This document shows, in pieces, positions 8,577 to 16,782 of a DNA stretch of 64,000 bases. Source of the DNA: Anaerolineales bacterium (GTDB taxonomy: Bacteria > Chloroflexota > Anaerolineae > Anaerolineales > UBA11858). The stretch is taken from the NCBI GenBank assembly GCA_028278545.1, contig JANQED010000120.1, forward strand, positions 222,219 to 286,218, in the 5' to 3' direction. Under the pieces are notes generated by a model that saw nothing but the letters and a program-made list of their open reading frames with translations, was not told where the DNA came from and searched no databases. Position 1 is the first letter of the stretch; each line of letters begins with the position of its first letter. The position numbers were made by a program, and so were the translations under genes.

Positions 8577-9734
8577 TTATTGTTCGATGATGGTTGATGC
8601 CAGTTTCGTAAACTGTTCTGCCGTGAGGCTGCTGGGTTGCTGTAACACCATTGGGGTGCTTGTTTCCAGGGCTTTGTAGGCCAGATCGGGGGCCGGCGTG
8701 ATCACGGTGGCGATAGGGTGTTGAATGGCTTCCTGGACATCTGCCCAGTTCAATTGCAGGCTGGTTCGCTGCCGATTGACCAGTGCGGCGCGTATCTGAT
8801 CTTTGCTTACACCCAATGAAACCATGTCGTCGATCAGGGCCTTGGTCTGCTGGACGCCCGGAGGCGTTGGCTCAACGACAACTAAGAATTCATCTATTTC
8901 TTTTAAGATCGTTTGAGTCAACTGGGGGAGTGAAGAACCCAGGTCCAGGACCACGAATTTTGCGATGTCGGGGAGCTGTTCAGCAATGCTCTTGAATTGG
9001 GCGGTTCTTGTGCTGTAAATCGCGTCTCGGGGTCGTTGTGGGGACATCAGAATGTAGATTCCGCTTTGGTGAGACACAATTTCTTGCTGGATATCGGTGG
9101 GGGTGATCTCTTTAGCATCTTTCGCGAGCAGTTGTGTGCTTCCGTTTGGGCTGCTGAATCCAAAACTCAGGCCGAGGTCGCCTCTCCCGGGTGTGAAGTC
9201 GGCCAGAATGACACTTTCACGGGTCAGCTTGTGGATGGTTACAGCGAGATTCGTGGCTAATGATGATACCCCCAGGCCGCCTTTAGCAGCCAACACACCG
9301 ATGGTGACTCCTCTCAGTTGGGCAATCGGTTGCGGCGCGGCGACTTGCGTAACCATGGTGGCTCGTGAGCGAGCGAGCAGGGCTCTGACCTGCGCCAGGA
9401 GTTCACGAGGCTGGGTTGGTTTTGTAAGATAAGCGTCAGCGCCGGACTCGAGACCTTCAACCTTGTCATCTACTTGGGCTTTTGCGGTGAACATGATGAT
9501 AGGGATATTGGCTGTGCGATTGTTCGTGCGAAGTCGCTTGGCAACTTCATAACCGCTCATATCCGGCATCATGACGTCAAGCAAGATCAAATTAGGCTGG
9601 TCGTTTTGAGCCTTTTGGATGGCTCGCTCTCCATGATCTGCCGCGCTGATCTGATAACCCTGGCGTTCAAGCATTAGCCCTACTAAACGTAAGGTTTCGA
9701 CATCATCATCAACAATTAAGACTTTCTCGGCCAT
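8577..9734 (-). CDS. Response regulator fused to CpaE/MinD-like ATPase
   Basis: A 385-residue protein with an excellent ribosome site (AGGAGG, four bases before ATG). Residues 1-125 are a receiver domain: MAEKVLIVDDDVETLRLV, the phospho-acceptor in LLDVMMPDMSGYEVAKRL near residue 53, and Lys in FTAKAQ near 104. Residues 145-380 are a MinD/ParA-like ATPase as in CpaE of Flp-pilus systems. The P-loop reads AAKGGLGVSSLATNLA: the signature deviant Lys (KGG) is kept but the usual GKT Lys is replaced (GVSS), as seen in CpaE proteins. There are no other pilus genes in the window. It is first in the operon with the sirtuin and the GAF kinase. Confidence 0.9.
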   Translation of the reverse strand: MAEKVLIVDDDVETLRLVGLMLERQGYQISAADHGERAIQKAQNDQPNLILLDVMMPDMSGYEVAKRLRTNNRTANIPIIMFTAKAQVDDKVEGLESGADAYLTKPTQPRELLAQVRALLARSRATMVTQVAAPQPIAQLRGVTIGVLAAKGGLGVSSLATNLAVTIHKLTRESVILADFTPGRGDLGLSFGFSSPNGSTQLLAKDAKEITPTDIQQEIVSHQSGIYILMSPQRPRDAIYSTRTAQFKSIAEQLPDIAKFVVLDLGSSLPQLTQTILKEIDEFLVVVEPTPPGVQQTKALIDDMVSLGVSKDQIRAALVNRQRTSLQLNWADVQEAIQHPIATVITPAPDLAYKALETSTPMVLQQPSSLTAEQFTKLASTIIEQ

Positions 9735-9819
9735 ATTTCCTCCTTGAGGAAGAATCTGAAAAAATCAGTCTGGTGTGACTGATGTACACTTCTCAGTATA
9801 CTTGATTTTTCGATTGCGT

Positions 9820-9825
9820 TATAAT
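9820..9825 (+). promoter_or_regulatory. -10 box of tilS
   Basis: A perfect TATAAT whose expected start point, about seven bases downstream, falls at or next to the tilS ATG at 9833. I see no good -35 box at standard spacing. Together with the absence of a ribosome-binding site, this suggests a leaderless transcript. Confidence 0.45.
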
Positions 9826-9832
9826 TTTCTCA

Positions 9833-11266
9833 ATGTTAACGCATTTTGACAAGGTCTTTCGCATAGATTTTCTCTTGGATAAGCAAAAACCGATCCTGAT
9901 TGGGGTTTCTGGGGGTCCTGATAGCCTTTGCTTGCTGGACTTATTGCACAAATGCGGATATTTGGTCATCATTGCACACATGAATCACAAGTTGCGTCCT
10001 GAGGCAGATGCTGAAGCGCGCAGTGTAGAGGGGCTGGCTGCTTCACTGAGAGTTGAATTTGCCCTTGAGGAGTGCAATATCCGTGCCTTAGCCGAGAAAA
10101 CTGGCCAGTCGATAGAGGGAACTGCGCGCCAGGCTCGTTATCGCTTTCTCTTTCGGCAAGCGGAAGAAATCGGTGCTCAAGCTGTGGCCGCTGGGCACAA
10201 CGCCGACGACCAGGTTGAGACGGTATTGATGCACTTATTGCAGGGAACTGGTTTGGCCGGATTGATGGGTATGCAGCCGATTACGCTTCCTAATCCCTGG
10301 AGCGAAGAAATCCCTCTTGTGCGTCCGTTGTTATCTACCTGGAGCGATCAGATCTTGGAGTATTGCCGGACAAATCATTTGGAGCCACTATTTGATCGCA
10401 GCAATGAAGATACAAAGTTCCTTCGCAATCGGCTGCGTCATGAACTCATCCCTCAATTAGAAGAGTATGCCCCGGGAGTCAAGTCCAGGTTGTGGCAAAC
10501 GGCGGATATTCTGGCAGCGGACCGCGCAGTTTTGGATGATGCTGTTGCTTTGGCGCGCCATAGCTGTTTGCTTGAACAGGGCGATGGCTATGTATCATTC
10601 GATGCACTGAGTTTGTCTTATCAGCCACTGAGTGTGCGGCGTGGCCTGGTTAAATGGGCGATGTCTATGTTGCGCAGTGATATCCGTGACCTCAGCTTTG
10701 AGGCCGTGGAACGAGCCACATCTCTGTTGGAATCCGCACCGCGCGCGGGGCAGCAAGATATCGCTTTGGGAGTCAGCGCCTTTCTTGAAGAGGGCGTTTT
10801 CTATCTCGCAGACAGGGGGGCTGATCTGCCCAGTAAGCAGTGGCCGCAGATGCCGTCCAATGCAGAGTCGTTGGTCATTGATCTGCCGGGGAGAATAGAT
10901 TTGGCAGATGGCTGGCAGATCACGGCGAAGGTACATCGCGCTGGCGAGATTGATTGGGAGCAGGTCTTGAACAATCGGGATCCATACCGGGCTTGGGTCG
11001 ATGTTGGGGAACAGGCCACCAGCCTGAATGTCAGGGGTCGCAGCCCGGGTGATCGTTTCTCGCCCTTCGGAATGGGGGGGAACTCCAAAAAATTGTCTGA
11101 TTTGATGATTGATCTAAAGATTCCCCAGCGTGCCCGGGCCAGATGGCCGCTGATTTGTCGGGGTGATGAGATCCTTTGGCTGCCGGGTTTCCGCCAGGCA
11201 CATGGATATGGATTGAACGAGGAATCCCGTCGGATTGTCTTTCTCCAGTTGCTCCGCCCATCTTAG
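9833..11266 (+). CDS. tilS: tRNA(Ile)-lysidine synthetase TilS
   Basis: A 477-residue enzyme that changes C34 of the CAU-anticodon isoleucine tRNA to lysidine with ATP and lysine. The PP-loop SGGPDSLCLLDLL is at about residues 25-37, followed by HMNHKLRPEADAE, GHNADDQVETVLMHLLQGTG and RPLL, all typical of TilS. The longer C-terminal part ends with the TilS C-terminal domain (RGRSPGDRFSPFGMGGNSKKL). No Shine-Dalgarno sequence precedes the ATG. A TATAAT box ends eight bases before it, so the mRNA may be leaderless. It is divergent from the response regulator gene. A CAU tRNA that could be its substrate lies at 22992-23063. Confidence 0.95.
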   Translation: MLTHFDKVFRIDFLLDKQKPILIGVSGGPDSLCLLDLLHKCGYLVIIAHMNHKLRPEADAEARSVEGLAASLRVEFALEECNIRALAEKTGQSIEGTARQARYRFLFRQAEEIGAQAVAAGHNADDQVETVLMHLLQGTGLAGLMGMQPITLPNPWSEEIPLVRPLLSTWSDQILEYCRTNHLEPLFDRSNEDTKFLRNRLRHELIPQLEEYAPGVKSRLWQTADILAADRAVLDDAVALARHSCLLEQGDGYVSFDALSLSYQPLSVRRGLVKWAMSMLRSDIRDLSFEAVERATSLLESAPRAGQQDIALGVSAFLEEGVFYLADRGADLPSKQWPQMPSNAESLVIDLPGRIDLADGWQITAKVHRAGEIDWEQVLNNRDPYRAWVDVGEQATSLNVRGRSPGDRFSPFGMGGNSKKLSDLMIDLKIPQRARARWPLICRGDEILWLPGFRQAHGYGLNEESRRIVFLQLLRPS

Positions 11267-11286
11267 CTTAATTATATACATCTCAA

Positions 11287-11315
11287 TTGCCAGGATCGAA
11301 ATCTTATATTAGAAT
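11287..11315 (+). promoter_or_regulatory. Promoter of the HTH regulator / ECF module
   Basis: TTGCCA at 11287-11292 and TAGAAT at 11310-11315 are separated by 17 bases, upstream of the regulator gene that opens the transporter module. A short A/T-rich dyad (ATATTAGAATAT) overlaps the -10 box and could be an operator, which is only a suggestion. Confidence 0.45.
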
Positions 11316-11353
11316 ATCTACACTAAAATTATTTTTAACGTGGATCATGGTAC

Positions 11354-12382
11354 TTGGCTTTGGATAGTATTCAGTCGATCTCTGATTACGATGCGATCAA
11401 GATTTTGTCGGACCGGCGCCGGTTGGCGATTCTGCGCGCTTTAATGGGCGCGCCGGCAACGCTGACTCAATTGGGGAAGGCCATGGATTTGCATCCTGCC
11501 AGGGTTCGCTATCACCTAAAATTGTTGGAACAGGCGGGCTTGGTGAGGTTGACCTACACCCAAACCGTGGGGAATTATACGGAGAAGTATTACCAGGCCA
11601 CGGCGACGGCCTTCAACATCCAGGTATCAGTTTTGCCCCAAATCGCCGGTAGGGATGCCATCATTGTCTGTGGTAGTCATGATTTAGCTTTGGAATTATT
11701 AGCAAAGACACTTTTCCAGGATGACAGATTACCCGCTGTGTACACTTTGCCCGTGGGCAGCCTGGATGGTCTAATCGCGCTGCGGCAGGAGCTTTGTCAT
11801 ATGGCCGGATGCCACCTCCTTGACCCGCTCGGTGGGGAATACAACACCTCATATGTGCGCCACCTTTTCCCGGGACAGCCGATGCACATGATCACGTTGG
11901 CACATCGTCAACAAGGCTTACTGGTTGCTCCGGGCAATCCACACAACATCCAGGGCATAAATGACTTGGCTCGTGGTGAGATCACACTCGTCAATCGCGT
12001 GGCTGGTTCAGGAACACGCTTATGGTTGGACCAGCAATTACAAATCCGCGGCCTTGATTCAACGCAAATTGCAGGGTACGACTATGAGGTCAATACGCAT
12101 ACCCGGGTAGCTGAGATGGTGCTTGCCGGAAAAGCGGACTTAGGTCTGGCGGTGCTCGCCGCGGCGCGTAAGCACAACCTGGATTTCATCCCTCTTTTTG
12201 AAGAGCGGTTTGATTTGATCATTGCTGAGAGCGCGTTTTCCGATCCGCTGTGCGCGCCCTTGTTCGATGCGCTGAATACTGCGGGAATCCGTAGGCATAT
12301 CTCCGGTCTGGAGGGATACAAGACCTCAGAGACCGGAAGAGAAATTCAAGTTAATCAAGTATTTTCATCTGATCTACATTAA
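11354..12382 (+). CDS. ArsR-like HTH regulator with solute-binding domain
   Basis: A 342-residue regulator. Residues 1-95 form a winged helix of ArsR type (LSDRRRLAILRAL, then LHPARVRYHLKLLEQAGLV). Residues 105-330 resemble the periplasmic-binding-protein-like domain PF12727 that occurs fused to MoeA- and ModE-type proteins: GSHDLALELLAKTL, LVNRVAGSGTRLWLDQQL and VAEMVLAGKADLGLAVLAAA. The domain probably senses a small ligand in the cytoplasm. The start appears to be TTG at 11354; no strong ribosome site is seen. It precedes the sulfite-oxidase-like lipoprotein by 11 bases and is likely the ligand-responsive switch of the ECF transporter operon. Ligand identity is unknown; a molybdenum or tungsten compound is one possibility from the domain family. 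Confidence 0.8.
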   Translation: MALDSIQSISDYDAIKILSDRRRLAILRALMGAPATLTQLGKAMDLHPARVRYHLKLLEQAGLVRLTYTQTVGNYTEKYYQATATAFNIQVSVLPQIAGRDAIIVCGSHDLALELLAKTLFQDDRLPAVYTLPVGSLDGLIALRQELCHMAGCHLLDPLGGEYNTSYVRHLFPGQPMHMITLAHRQQGLLVAPGNPHNIQGINDLARGEITLVNRVAGSGTRLWLDQQLQIRGLDSTQIAGYDYEVNTHTRVAEMVLAGKADLGLAVLAAARKHNLDFIPLFEERFDLIIAESAFSDPLCAPLFDALNTAGIRRHISGLEGYKTSETGREIQVNQVFSSDLH

Positions 12383-12393
12383 GGAGATTCAAT

Positions 12394-12840
12394 ATGAAAT
12401 CTAACTTCATCGTCACTTCTTCCTTACTCATCCTGGCGTGTTTTTTGATTGTTGGATGCGCCGCTACAGACACTGGGATCCCGGAAGATGCAGCGCTGGT
12501 CGTTGTCGGCAAAGTTGACAAAGAAATCGGCTGGGTAGAAGCGGATATCCAGGCGATGGAAATGATTGGTACCGAGTCGAAAAATAGTAAGGGCGAACTA
12601 GAATCTTACACTGGCGTTCCGATCAAAGGTTTGCTGGACTTGGCCGGTGTGAAGCCCGATGCCACCACTGTCGCTTTTATCTCAGAGGACGGTTCTGTCG
12701 CCGAGGCCGACCTGGCGGAAATCCTGGCTTGTGAAAATTGCATTCTCTCTTCTAGAAAGAAGGGTGGTTTCAGGATCGTGGCACCGGGGTTTGGAGATGA
12801 TATTCAAGTCAAGGGGGTTGTCAAAATCGAAATAAAGTAA
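12394..12840 (+). CDS. Lipoprotein with sulfite-oxidase-like (SUOX) fold
   Basis: A 148-residue lipoprotein preceded by AGGAGA. The signal peptide ends at the lipobox IVGC (Cys 22). The mature domain has GKVDKEIGWVEADIQAM, SYTGVPIKGLLDLAGV and FRIVAPGF, the pattern of the small stand-alone relatives of the molybdopterin-binding SUOX domain. It is far shorter than true sulfite oxidase, and I cannot say whether it binds a cofactor; a CENC motif near residue 112 is the only obvious metal or cofactor ligand set. It sits between a ligand-sensing regulator and a TiaS-like gene at the head of the ECF module, and so may be an extracytoplasmic substrate-binding or handling protein. Confidence 0.75.
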   Translation: MKSNFIVTSSLLILACFLIVGCAATDTGIPEDAALVVVGKVDKEIGWVEADIQAMEMIGTESKNSKGELESYTGVPIKGLLDLAGVKPDATTVAFISEDGSVAEADLAEILACENCILSSRKKGGFRIVAPGFGDDIQVKGVVKIEIK

Positions 12841-12854
12841 GTAGCTCCAGGTCA

Positions 12855-13553
12855 ATGAACGGGCTTATGCAGTACTACATCGGCATTGACGATACCGATA
12901 ACCACGAGTCTCGCGGCACCGGCTACCTGGCGCGTTTCATGGCCCGGACCCTGGCGCGAGACTTTCGTGTCCACGGTGTGACGCGCCATCAGCTCTTGGA
13001 AGATGAGCGCATCCCCATGACGGCCAAAAACAGTTGCGCGGGGATTCTCTTCGAAGGTGATCCTTGTCCCCAGCGTGAGATTGCCGCGTATGCCCGCAAG
13101 ATCATGTTGGATGATTATCAACCCGGTAGTGATCCGGGGCTATGTGTAGGAACCGCCATCCCCCCGGATATCACCACTTATGGGCATCGAGCCCAGCGTG
13201 AAATCGTAACTCAGTTCGAAGCCCGAGCGCTGGCTCATGCGCATGGTGTGCATCTCGAAGGCGTGGGTGGAGATGAGGGTGGAGTCATCGGCGCTTTGGC
13301 AGCGGTGGGGCTGTTGGCCCATGGCGATGATGGCCGCTACGTGTCCGTGGGCCGGATTCGTGAACTAGAAGGGTTGCAGTTGATCGGCGTCGTAAAAAGT
13401 GCTGGGGTCTTTGACGTTCGCACCCTCAGCGGCGAGTCGGTGACTGAGGGTTTCGTCCTGACCGATAAGCTGCGCCCTGCCCGACGCTCTGGCAAGCCTG
13501 TTCTTTTCGTCGAACGACAAGATGATTGTTGGTTGCCGCTGAAACTGGATTAA
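12855..13553 (+). CDS. TiaS-like protein of unknown function
   Basis: A 232-residue cytosolic protein starting MNGLMQYYIGIDDTDN. The GIDDTDNHESRGTGYLAR segment (residues 9-26) matches the N-terminal catalytic-site motif of archaeal tRNA(Ile2) agmatidine synthetase TiaS, but the protein is much shorter and lacks the tRNA-binding zinc-ribbon and OB parts. As this genome has tilS, agmatidine synthesis is not expected. The second half has GVGGDEGGVIGALAAVGL near residue 139, suggestive of a phosphate- or nucleotide-binding turn. Its place 14 bases after a SUOX-like lipoprotein and 21 bases before the ECF ATPase suggests a role in processing the transported compound. I do not know its function. 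Confidence 0.7.
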   Translation: MNGLMQYYIGIDDTDNHESRGTGYLARFMARTLARDFRVHGVTRHQLLEDERIPMTAKNSCAGILFEGDPCPQREIAAYARKIMLDDYQPGSDPGLCVGTAIPPDITTYGHRAQREIVTQFEARALAHAHGVHLEGVGGDEGGVIGALAAVGLLAHGDDGRYVSVGRIRELEGLQLIGVVKSAGVFDVRTLSGESVTEGFVLTDKLRPARRSGKPVLFVERQDDCWLPLKLD

Positions 13554-13574
13554 TAGAACATCTGCTATCCAACC

Positions 13575-14990
13575 ATGCTGCGGACAAATCAGGTTTCCTT
13601 TCGCTATCCTCAGAACGGCCATGGGTTATCTCCCTTTTCGCTCCAGATTTCGCCTGCCAAGTTGACTTTGGTCACGGGTTCCTCGGGGAGTGGTAAAAGC
13701 ACCTTGGCGCGTTGCTTGATGGGTTTGATCCCTCATCTGTATAATGGCGAGATGACCGGCGAAGTGTGGCTCGATGGCGAGCGAACGGCTGACTTATCCA
13801 TGTGGCAGTTGGCTCAAAAATCGGGGATGGTCTTCCAAAATCCGTCCGCTCAAATGCTGGCCCCAACCGTTGAAGACGAGATCATCTTTGGTCTGGAAAA
13901 CTTGGGCCTCGAGCGGTCTGAGATTTCTGAACGGCTGGAGCGCTACTTAACTCAGTTTGATCTCGCTGAAATGCGATCTCGTTCGCCGCTCACCCTTTCG
14001 GGGGGCGAGCAGCAAAAACTGGCCCTCGCCGCAGTTGTTGCCCGGCAGCCCCAGGCCCTGATCTTGGATGAACCTCTCTCGATGCTGGATACGACCGCAG
14101 CCTTAGCTTTGATTGGCTACCTGGAAGAGCAAGTGGATGACGGCAAAGCCGTGGCGATCTTCGAGCATCGCGCCGAATATCTGGCTGGTGTGGAGGGGGT
14201 AAACCTGCTGGATTTGAACGGGACTCCAGCCCCAGAGATTACCTCCATTGAGGGGCTGAATCTGCACCCAAGGCGGAAGTTTAGCCTGGAAATCGAGGGG
14301 GTTACTGTTGCGTTTGGGGATCACACGCCCCTGAAGAACCTGAGTCTGTCTCTCCCTGGAGGGCAAATGGTCGCCATCGTTGGGCGAAATGGGGTCGGTA
14401 AGACCACTTTGTTGCGGGTGATCACCGGTCTCCAAAAACATTCTGGGGATGTAAAGATATCTTCCCCGGCAGGCACGGCTGCCCCCGATCTAGGAATGGT
14501 TTTTCAAAACCCCGATTTACAATTGTTCAACAGCAGCGTCCGGGAAGAAATTCTCTACCGCATCCCCGACCCCGACTTGGTACATTATGCTGCCTTGCTG
14601 GACGCTTTGGGGTTGCGAGCATATGAGGCTACTCCTCCCTTATTGTTAAGCGAGGGCGAAAAGAAGCGTTTGGCATTGGCACTGGTCCTGATGCGCAAGC
14701 CCAGGCACGGGGTTCTGCTGGATGAGCCTTCACTGGGGCAGGATAGCCATCACAAAGCCATTCTGGTGGGTTTGCTGCGCCTGTTGGCTGACGCAGGCCA
14801 GTTGGTTGTCATTACTACTCATGATCTCCCCCTTGCCTCTCAGGCAGACCGGTTGATCTTGCTGGGTGGGGAAGGTGTGATTGCGGATGGCGAACCCGCT
14901 GAGGTATTTACGGACGCCCATGCCTGGGGGAAAGCTGGCATCAAGCTGCCCGGATGGTTTACCGATCAACACTTGGGGGCTGACGTATGA
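13575..14990 (+). CDS. ECF transporter, fused double ATPase (EcfA-A')
   Basis: The energy-coupling ATPase of an ECF vitamin/metal transporter, with two ABC ATPase domains in one 471-residue chain. Domain 1 has Walker A GSSGSGKST (residues 36-44), Q-loop FQNPSAQM, signature LSGGEQQKLALA and Walker B LILDEPLSMLD. Domain 2 begins near 237 with Walker A GRNGVGKTT, FQNPDLQLF, a deviant signature LLSEGEKKRLALA and LLDEPSLGQD. The FQNP Q-loops are typical of ECF ATPases. The last four bases overlap the ecfT start (ATGA), so both are made together. It would power uptake with EcfT and the S component encoded two genes on. Confidence 0.93.
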   Translation: MLRTNQVSFRYPQNGHGLSPFSLQISPAKLTLVTGSSGSGKSTLARCLMGLIPHLYNGEMTGEVWLDGERTADLSMWQLAQKSGMVFQNPSAQMLAPTVEDEIIFGLENLGLERSEISERLERYLTQFDLAEMRSRSPLTLSGGEQQKLALAAVVARQPQALILDEPLSMLDTTAALALIGYLEEQVDDGKAVAIFEHRAEYLAGVEGVNLLDLNGTPAPEITSIEGLNLHPRRKFSLEIEGVTVAFGDHTPLKNLSLSLPGGQMVAIVGRNGVGKTTLLRVITGLQKHSGDVKISSPAGTAAPDLGMVFQNPDLQLFNSSVREEILYRIPDPDLVHYAALLDALGLRAYEATPPLLLSEGEKKRLALALVLMRKPRHGVLLDEPSLGQDSHHKAILVGLLRLLADAGQLVVITTHDLPLASQADRLILLGGEGVIADGEPAEVFTDAHAWGKAGIKLPGWFTDQHLGADV

Positions 14991-15712
14991 GAGTGAGTCA
15001 ATCGGGTCGCACCCGGCAGGTTGTGCTGGTGAACGAGTCGCCGCTCCGCCGCGCAGACCCGCGCGCCAAGTTGTTCATCAGCTTGGTGGCTTCTTTTGTG
15101 GTCATGCTGCCCTTGGAGCGCCTGGCGATTTTCATCGTGGTTTACGCCTTGTTCTTGACCTGGGCGCGCTTGCTGCCCCAGGCGGCTCGGCAGATCTGGC
15201 GGATCAAGTGGATTCTTTTGATCTTGTTTGTTCTGGATTGGTGGTTGATCGACTTGGATCATGCCTTGCTGATCTGTTCGCGTTTGATTTTGCTGAGCGG
15301 AGTCTTCACCTTGTTCTTCTCGACTACCACCACACGAGAGTTGAGCCTGACCTTGGAGTATTTGCGCCTGCCATATCGGTATGCCTTCAGTTTGAGCCTG
15401 GCCTTCCAAAGTTTGGGCTTGTTGGATGACGAGTGGCGGGCGATCAGGGAAGCCCAATATTCCCGGGGAGCGGTTCGCGAAACCAACTCTTTGCGGCGCA
15501 TGTTATCGCAATTAAATGATCTGATTTCGTTGACCGTGCCAGCCATCGTGCTGACCACCAAGCGAGCCTGGTCGATTACCGAGGCCGCTTATGCGCGCGG
15601 TTTCGACTCACCTCATCGCCGTCCATACTATGCATTGTCTTTTAGTTGGATCGACGGTTATTTGGCACTGGGCGCTTCGCTTGTGATAGGATGTTTGCTT
15701 TTTCTAAACTAA
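14987..15712 (+). CDS. ECF transporter transmembrane component EcfT
   Basis: A 241-residue membrane protein of the CbiQ/EcfT family that couples ATPases to the substrate-binding S component. It opens MRVSQSGRTRQVVLVNESPL, then RADPRAKLFISLVAS, the family's conserved DPRAKL entry to the first membrane helix, followed by several hydrophobic segments. In the cytoplasmic loop near residues 160-205 it has SLGLLDDEWRAIREAQYSRG and AAYARGFDSP, the two Ala-Arg-Gly type coupling motifs, one written as YSRG and one as YARG. Start and upstream stop overlap as ATGA. It is followed by a SUOX-like anchored protein and then the S component. Confidence 0.92.
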   Translation: MRVSQSGRTRQVVLVNESPLRRADPRAKLFISLVASFVVMLPLERLAIFIVVYALFLTWARLLPQAARQIWRIKWILLILFVLDWWLIDLDHALLICSRLILLSGVFTLFFSTTTTRELSLTLEYLRLPYRYAFSLSLAFQSLGLLDDEWRAIREAQYSRGAVRETNSLRRMLSQLNDLISLTVPAIVLTTKRAWSITEAAYARGFDSPHRRPYYALSFSWIDGYLALGASLVIGCLLFLN

Positions 15713-15731
15713 GTGTTCGCTGGAGAATTAC

Positions 15732-16229
15732 ATGACTCAAAAAACACGCATCATCATAGCCATTACCCTTCTTGTTGTGATCGTTGGGTTGATCTTGGGC
15801 GTCGACGCCCTTCAACGGCGCATAGTTGCTTCCCAGGCACCTGCGGGTATGCCCCCGGGGTCGATCCCGATCTTTGTCGATGAACAATATGTGGCCAGTT
15901 TCACCCCCGACGATCTGACGAAACTGGAACTGGTCAGTTTTGTTGACGATGAAGAAGGGAAAACCCAAGAAGGCTGGTTGCTGAGAGATGTATTGCTGCT
16001 GTATCTTGAGCAAACTTCCCTAGAAGCCGCCTCTGATGTAACGGTATCGAGTTCCAGCCGGGGCAAAGAGGTCCAATTCGTCTGGGAGCAGGTCGTTGAC
16101 TTGGAGAATATAGTGATGTTCGATCTCTCTGGCCGTGGTACGCTCAAGCTGGTATCAAAACTACCAAGCTTTGATACGCGCGCGGACTGGGTTCAGGATG
16201 TTGACAAAATCGAGGTTCAACTGCCATGA
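15732..16229 (+). CDS. Membrane-anchored SUOX-fold protein
   Basis: A 165-residue protein with one N-terminal membrane anchor (residues 6-24, IIIAITLLVVIVGLILGVD) and an extracytoplasmic domain. The domain shows IPIFVDEQYVASFTPDDL, EEGKTQEGWLLRDVLLLYLE and a C-terminal VQDVDKIEVQLP. Its layout parallels the SUOX-like lipoprotein at 12394-12840 (strand, GWVEADIQ or FTPDDL, GVPIKGLL or GWLLRDVL), so the two are probably divergent copies of one fold. It has no Cys. It starts 19 bases after ecfT, and its stop overlaps the EcfS start (ATGA), which embeds it in the transporter operon. It may hand a ligand to the S component. Confidence 0.72.
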   Translation: MTQKTRIIIAITLLVVIVGLILGVDALQRRIVASQAPAGMPPGSIPIFVDEQYVASFTPDDLTKLELVSFVDDEEGKTQEGWLLRDVLLLYLEQTSLEAASDVTVSSSSRGKEVQFVWEQVVDLENIVMFDLSGRGTLKLVSKLPSFDTRADWVQDVDKIEVQLP

Positions 16230-16774
16230 AGTCTCGCTACTTCTCGACGTTTCAACTCATCCTTTTGGCTTTATTCTCTGCCCTGGTGGTGGTCGCCAAG
16301 ATTGCACTGCGAACGCCGTTGCAGTTACCCGGTCATTCAGGCATATTTTGGATGGCTATCATCGTCGTTGCGGCCAGGGTAGTACCCAAACCTGGGGCGG
16401 CTTCGTTAGTGGGGGTCACTTCAGGGTTGATTGCCGCATTCCTGGGAATGGGGGACTTTGGTATGCTGAATACCTTTCTCTCCTACACCTTACTCGGTGT
16501 GGTTTCTGACTTAGTTCTGTTGTTGCTGGGCGGGAATCGCGAAAACCTGGTCGTCGCTATCCTGGTGGGGATATTGGGTCACTTGGGGAAGTTAATGGTG
16601 AAGTGGGCCTACGGCATCATCAGCGGCGCGCCGGTGGGCTTCGTCGCTTTGGGGTTAGTGCGCGCCATCATTGGTTATATCATCTTTGGGGCGATTGGGG
16701 GATTCCTGGGCTGGCTGACTTTGATTGCCTTACGAAAAGCGGGCTTCTTTGCTTATCTTGCCGAGAAAAGATAG
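16226..16774 (+). CDS. ECF transporter substrate-binding S component
   Basis: A 182-residue integral membrane protein with about six hydrophobic segments (ILLALFSALVVVAKIAL, IFWMAIIVVAARVV, GVTSGLIAAFLGM and others) and AALVGVTSG-like small-residue helices typical of S components. The N-terminal helix carries the ALFSALVVVAK motif that contacts EcfT in this class. It closes the operon, overlapping the SUOX-like gene by four bases, so this is a dedicated (group I) ECF system. I do not recognise any known substrate signature such as those for biotin, riboflavin or cobalt. A 6-bp hairpin follows. Confidence 0.82.
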   Translation: MKSRYFSTFQLILLALFSALVVVAKIALRTPLQLPGHSGIFWMAIIVVAARVVPKPGAASLVGVTSGLIAAFLGMGDFGMLNTFLSYTLLGVVSDLVLLLLGGNRENLVVAILVGILGHLGKLMVKWAYGIISGAPVGFVALGLVRAIIGYIIFGAIGGFLGWLTLIALRKAGFFAYLAEKR

Positions 16775-16782
16775 CAATTCAC

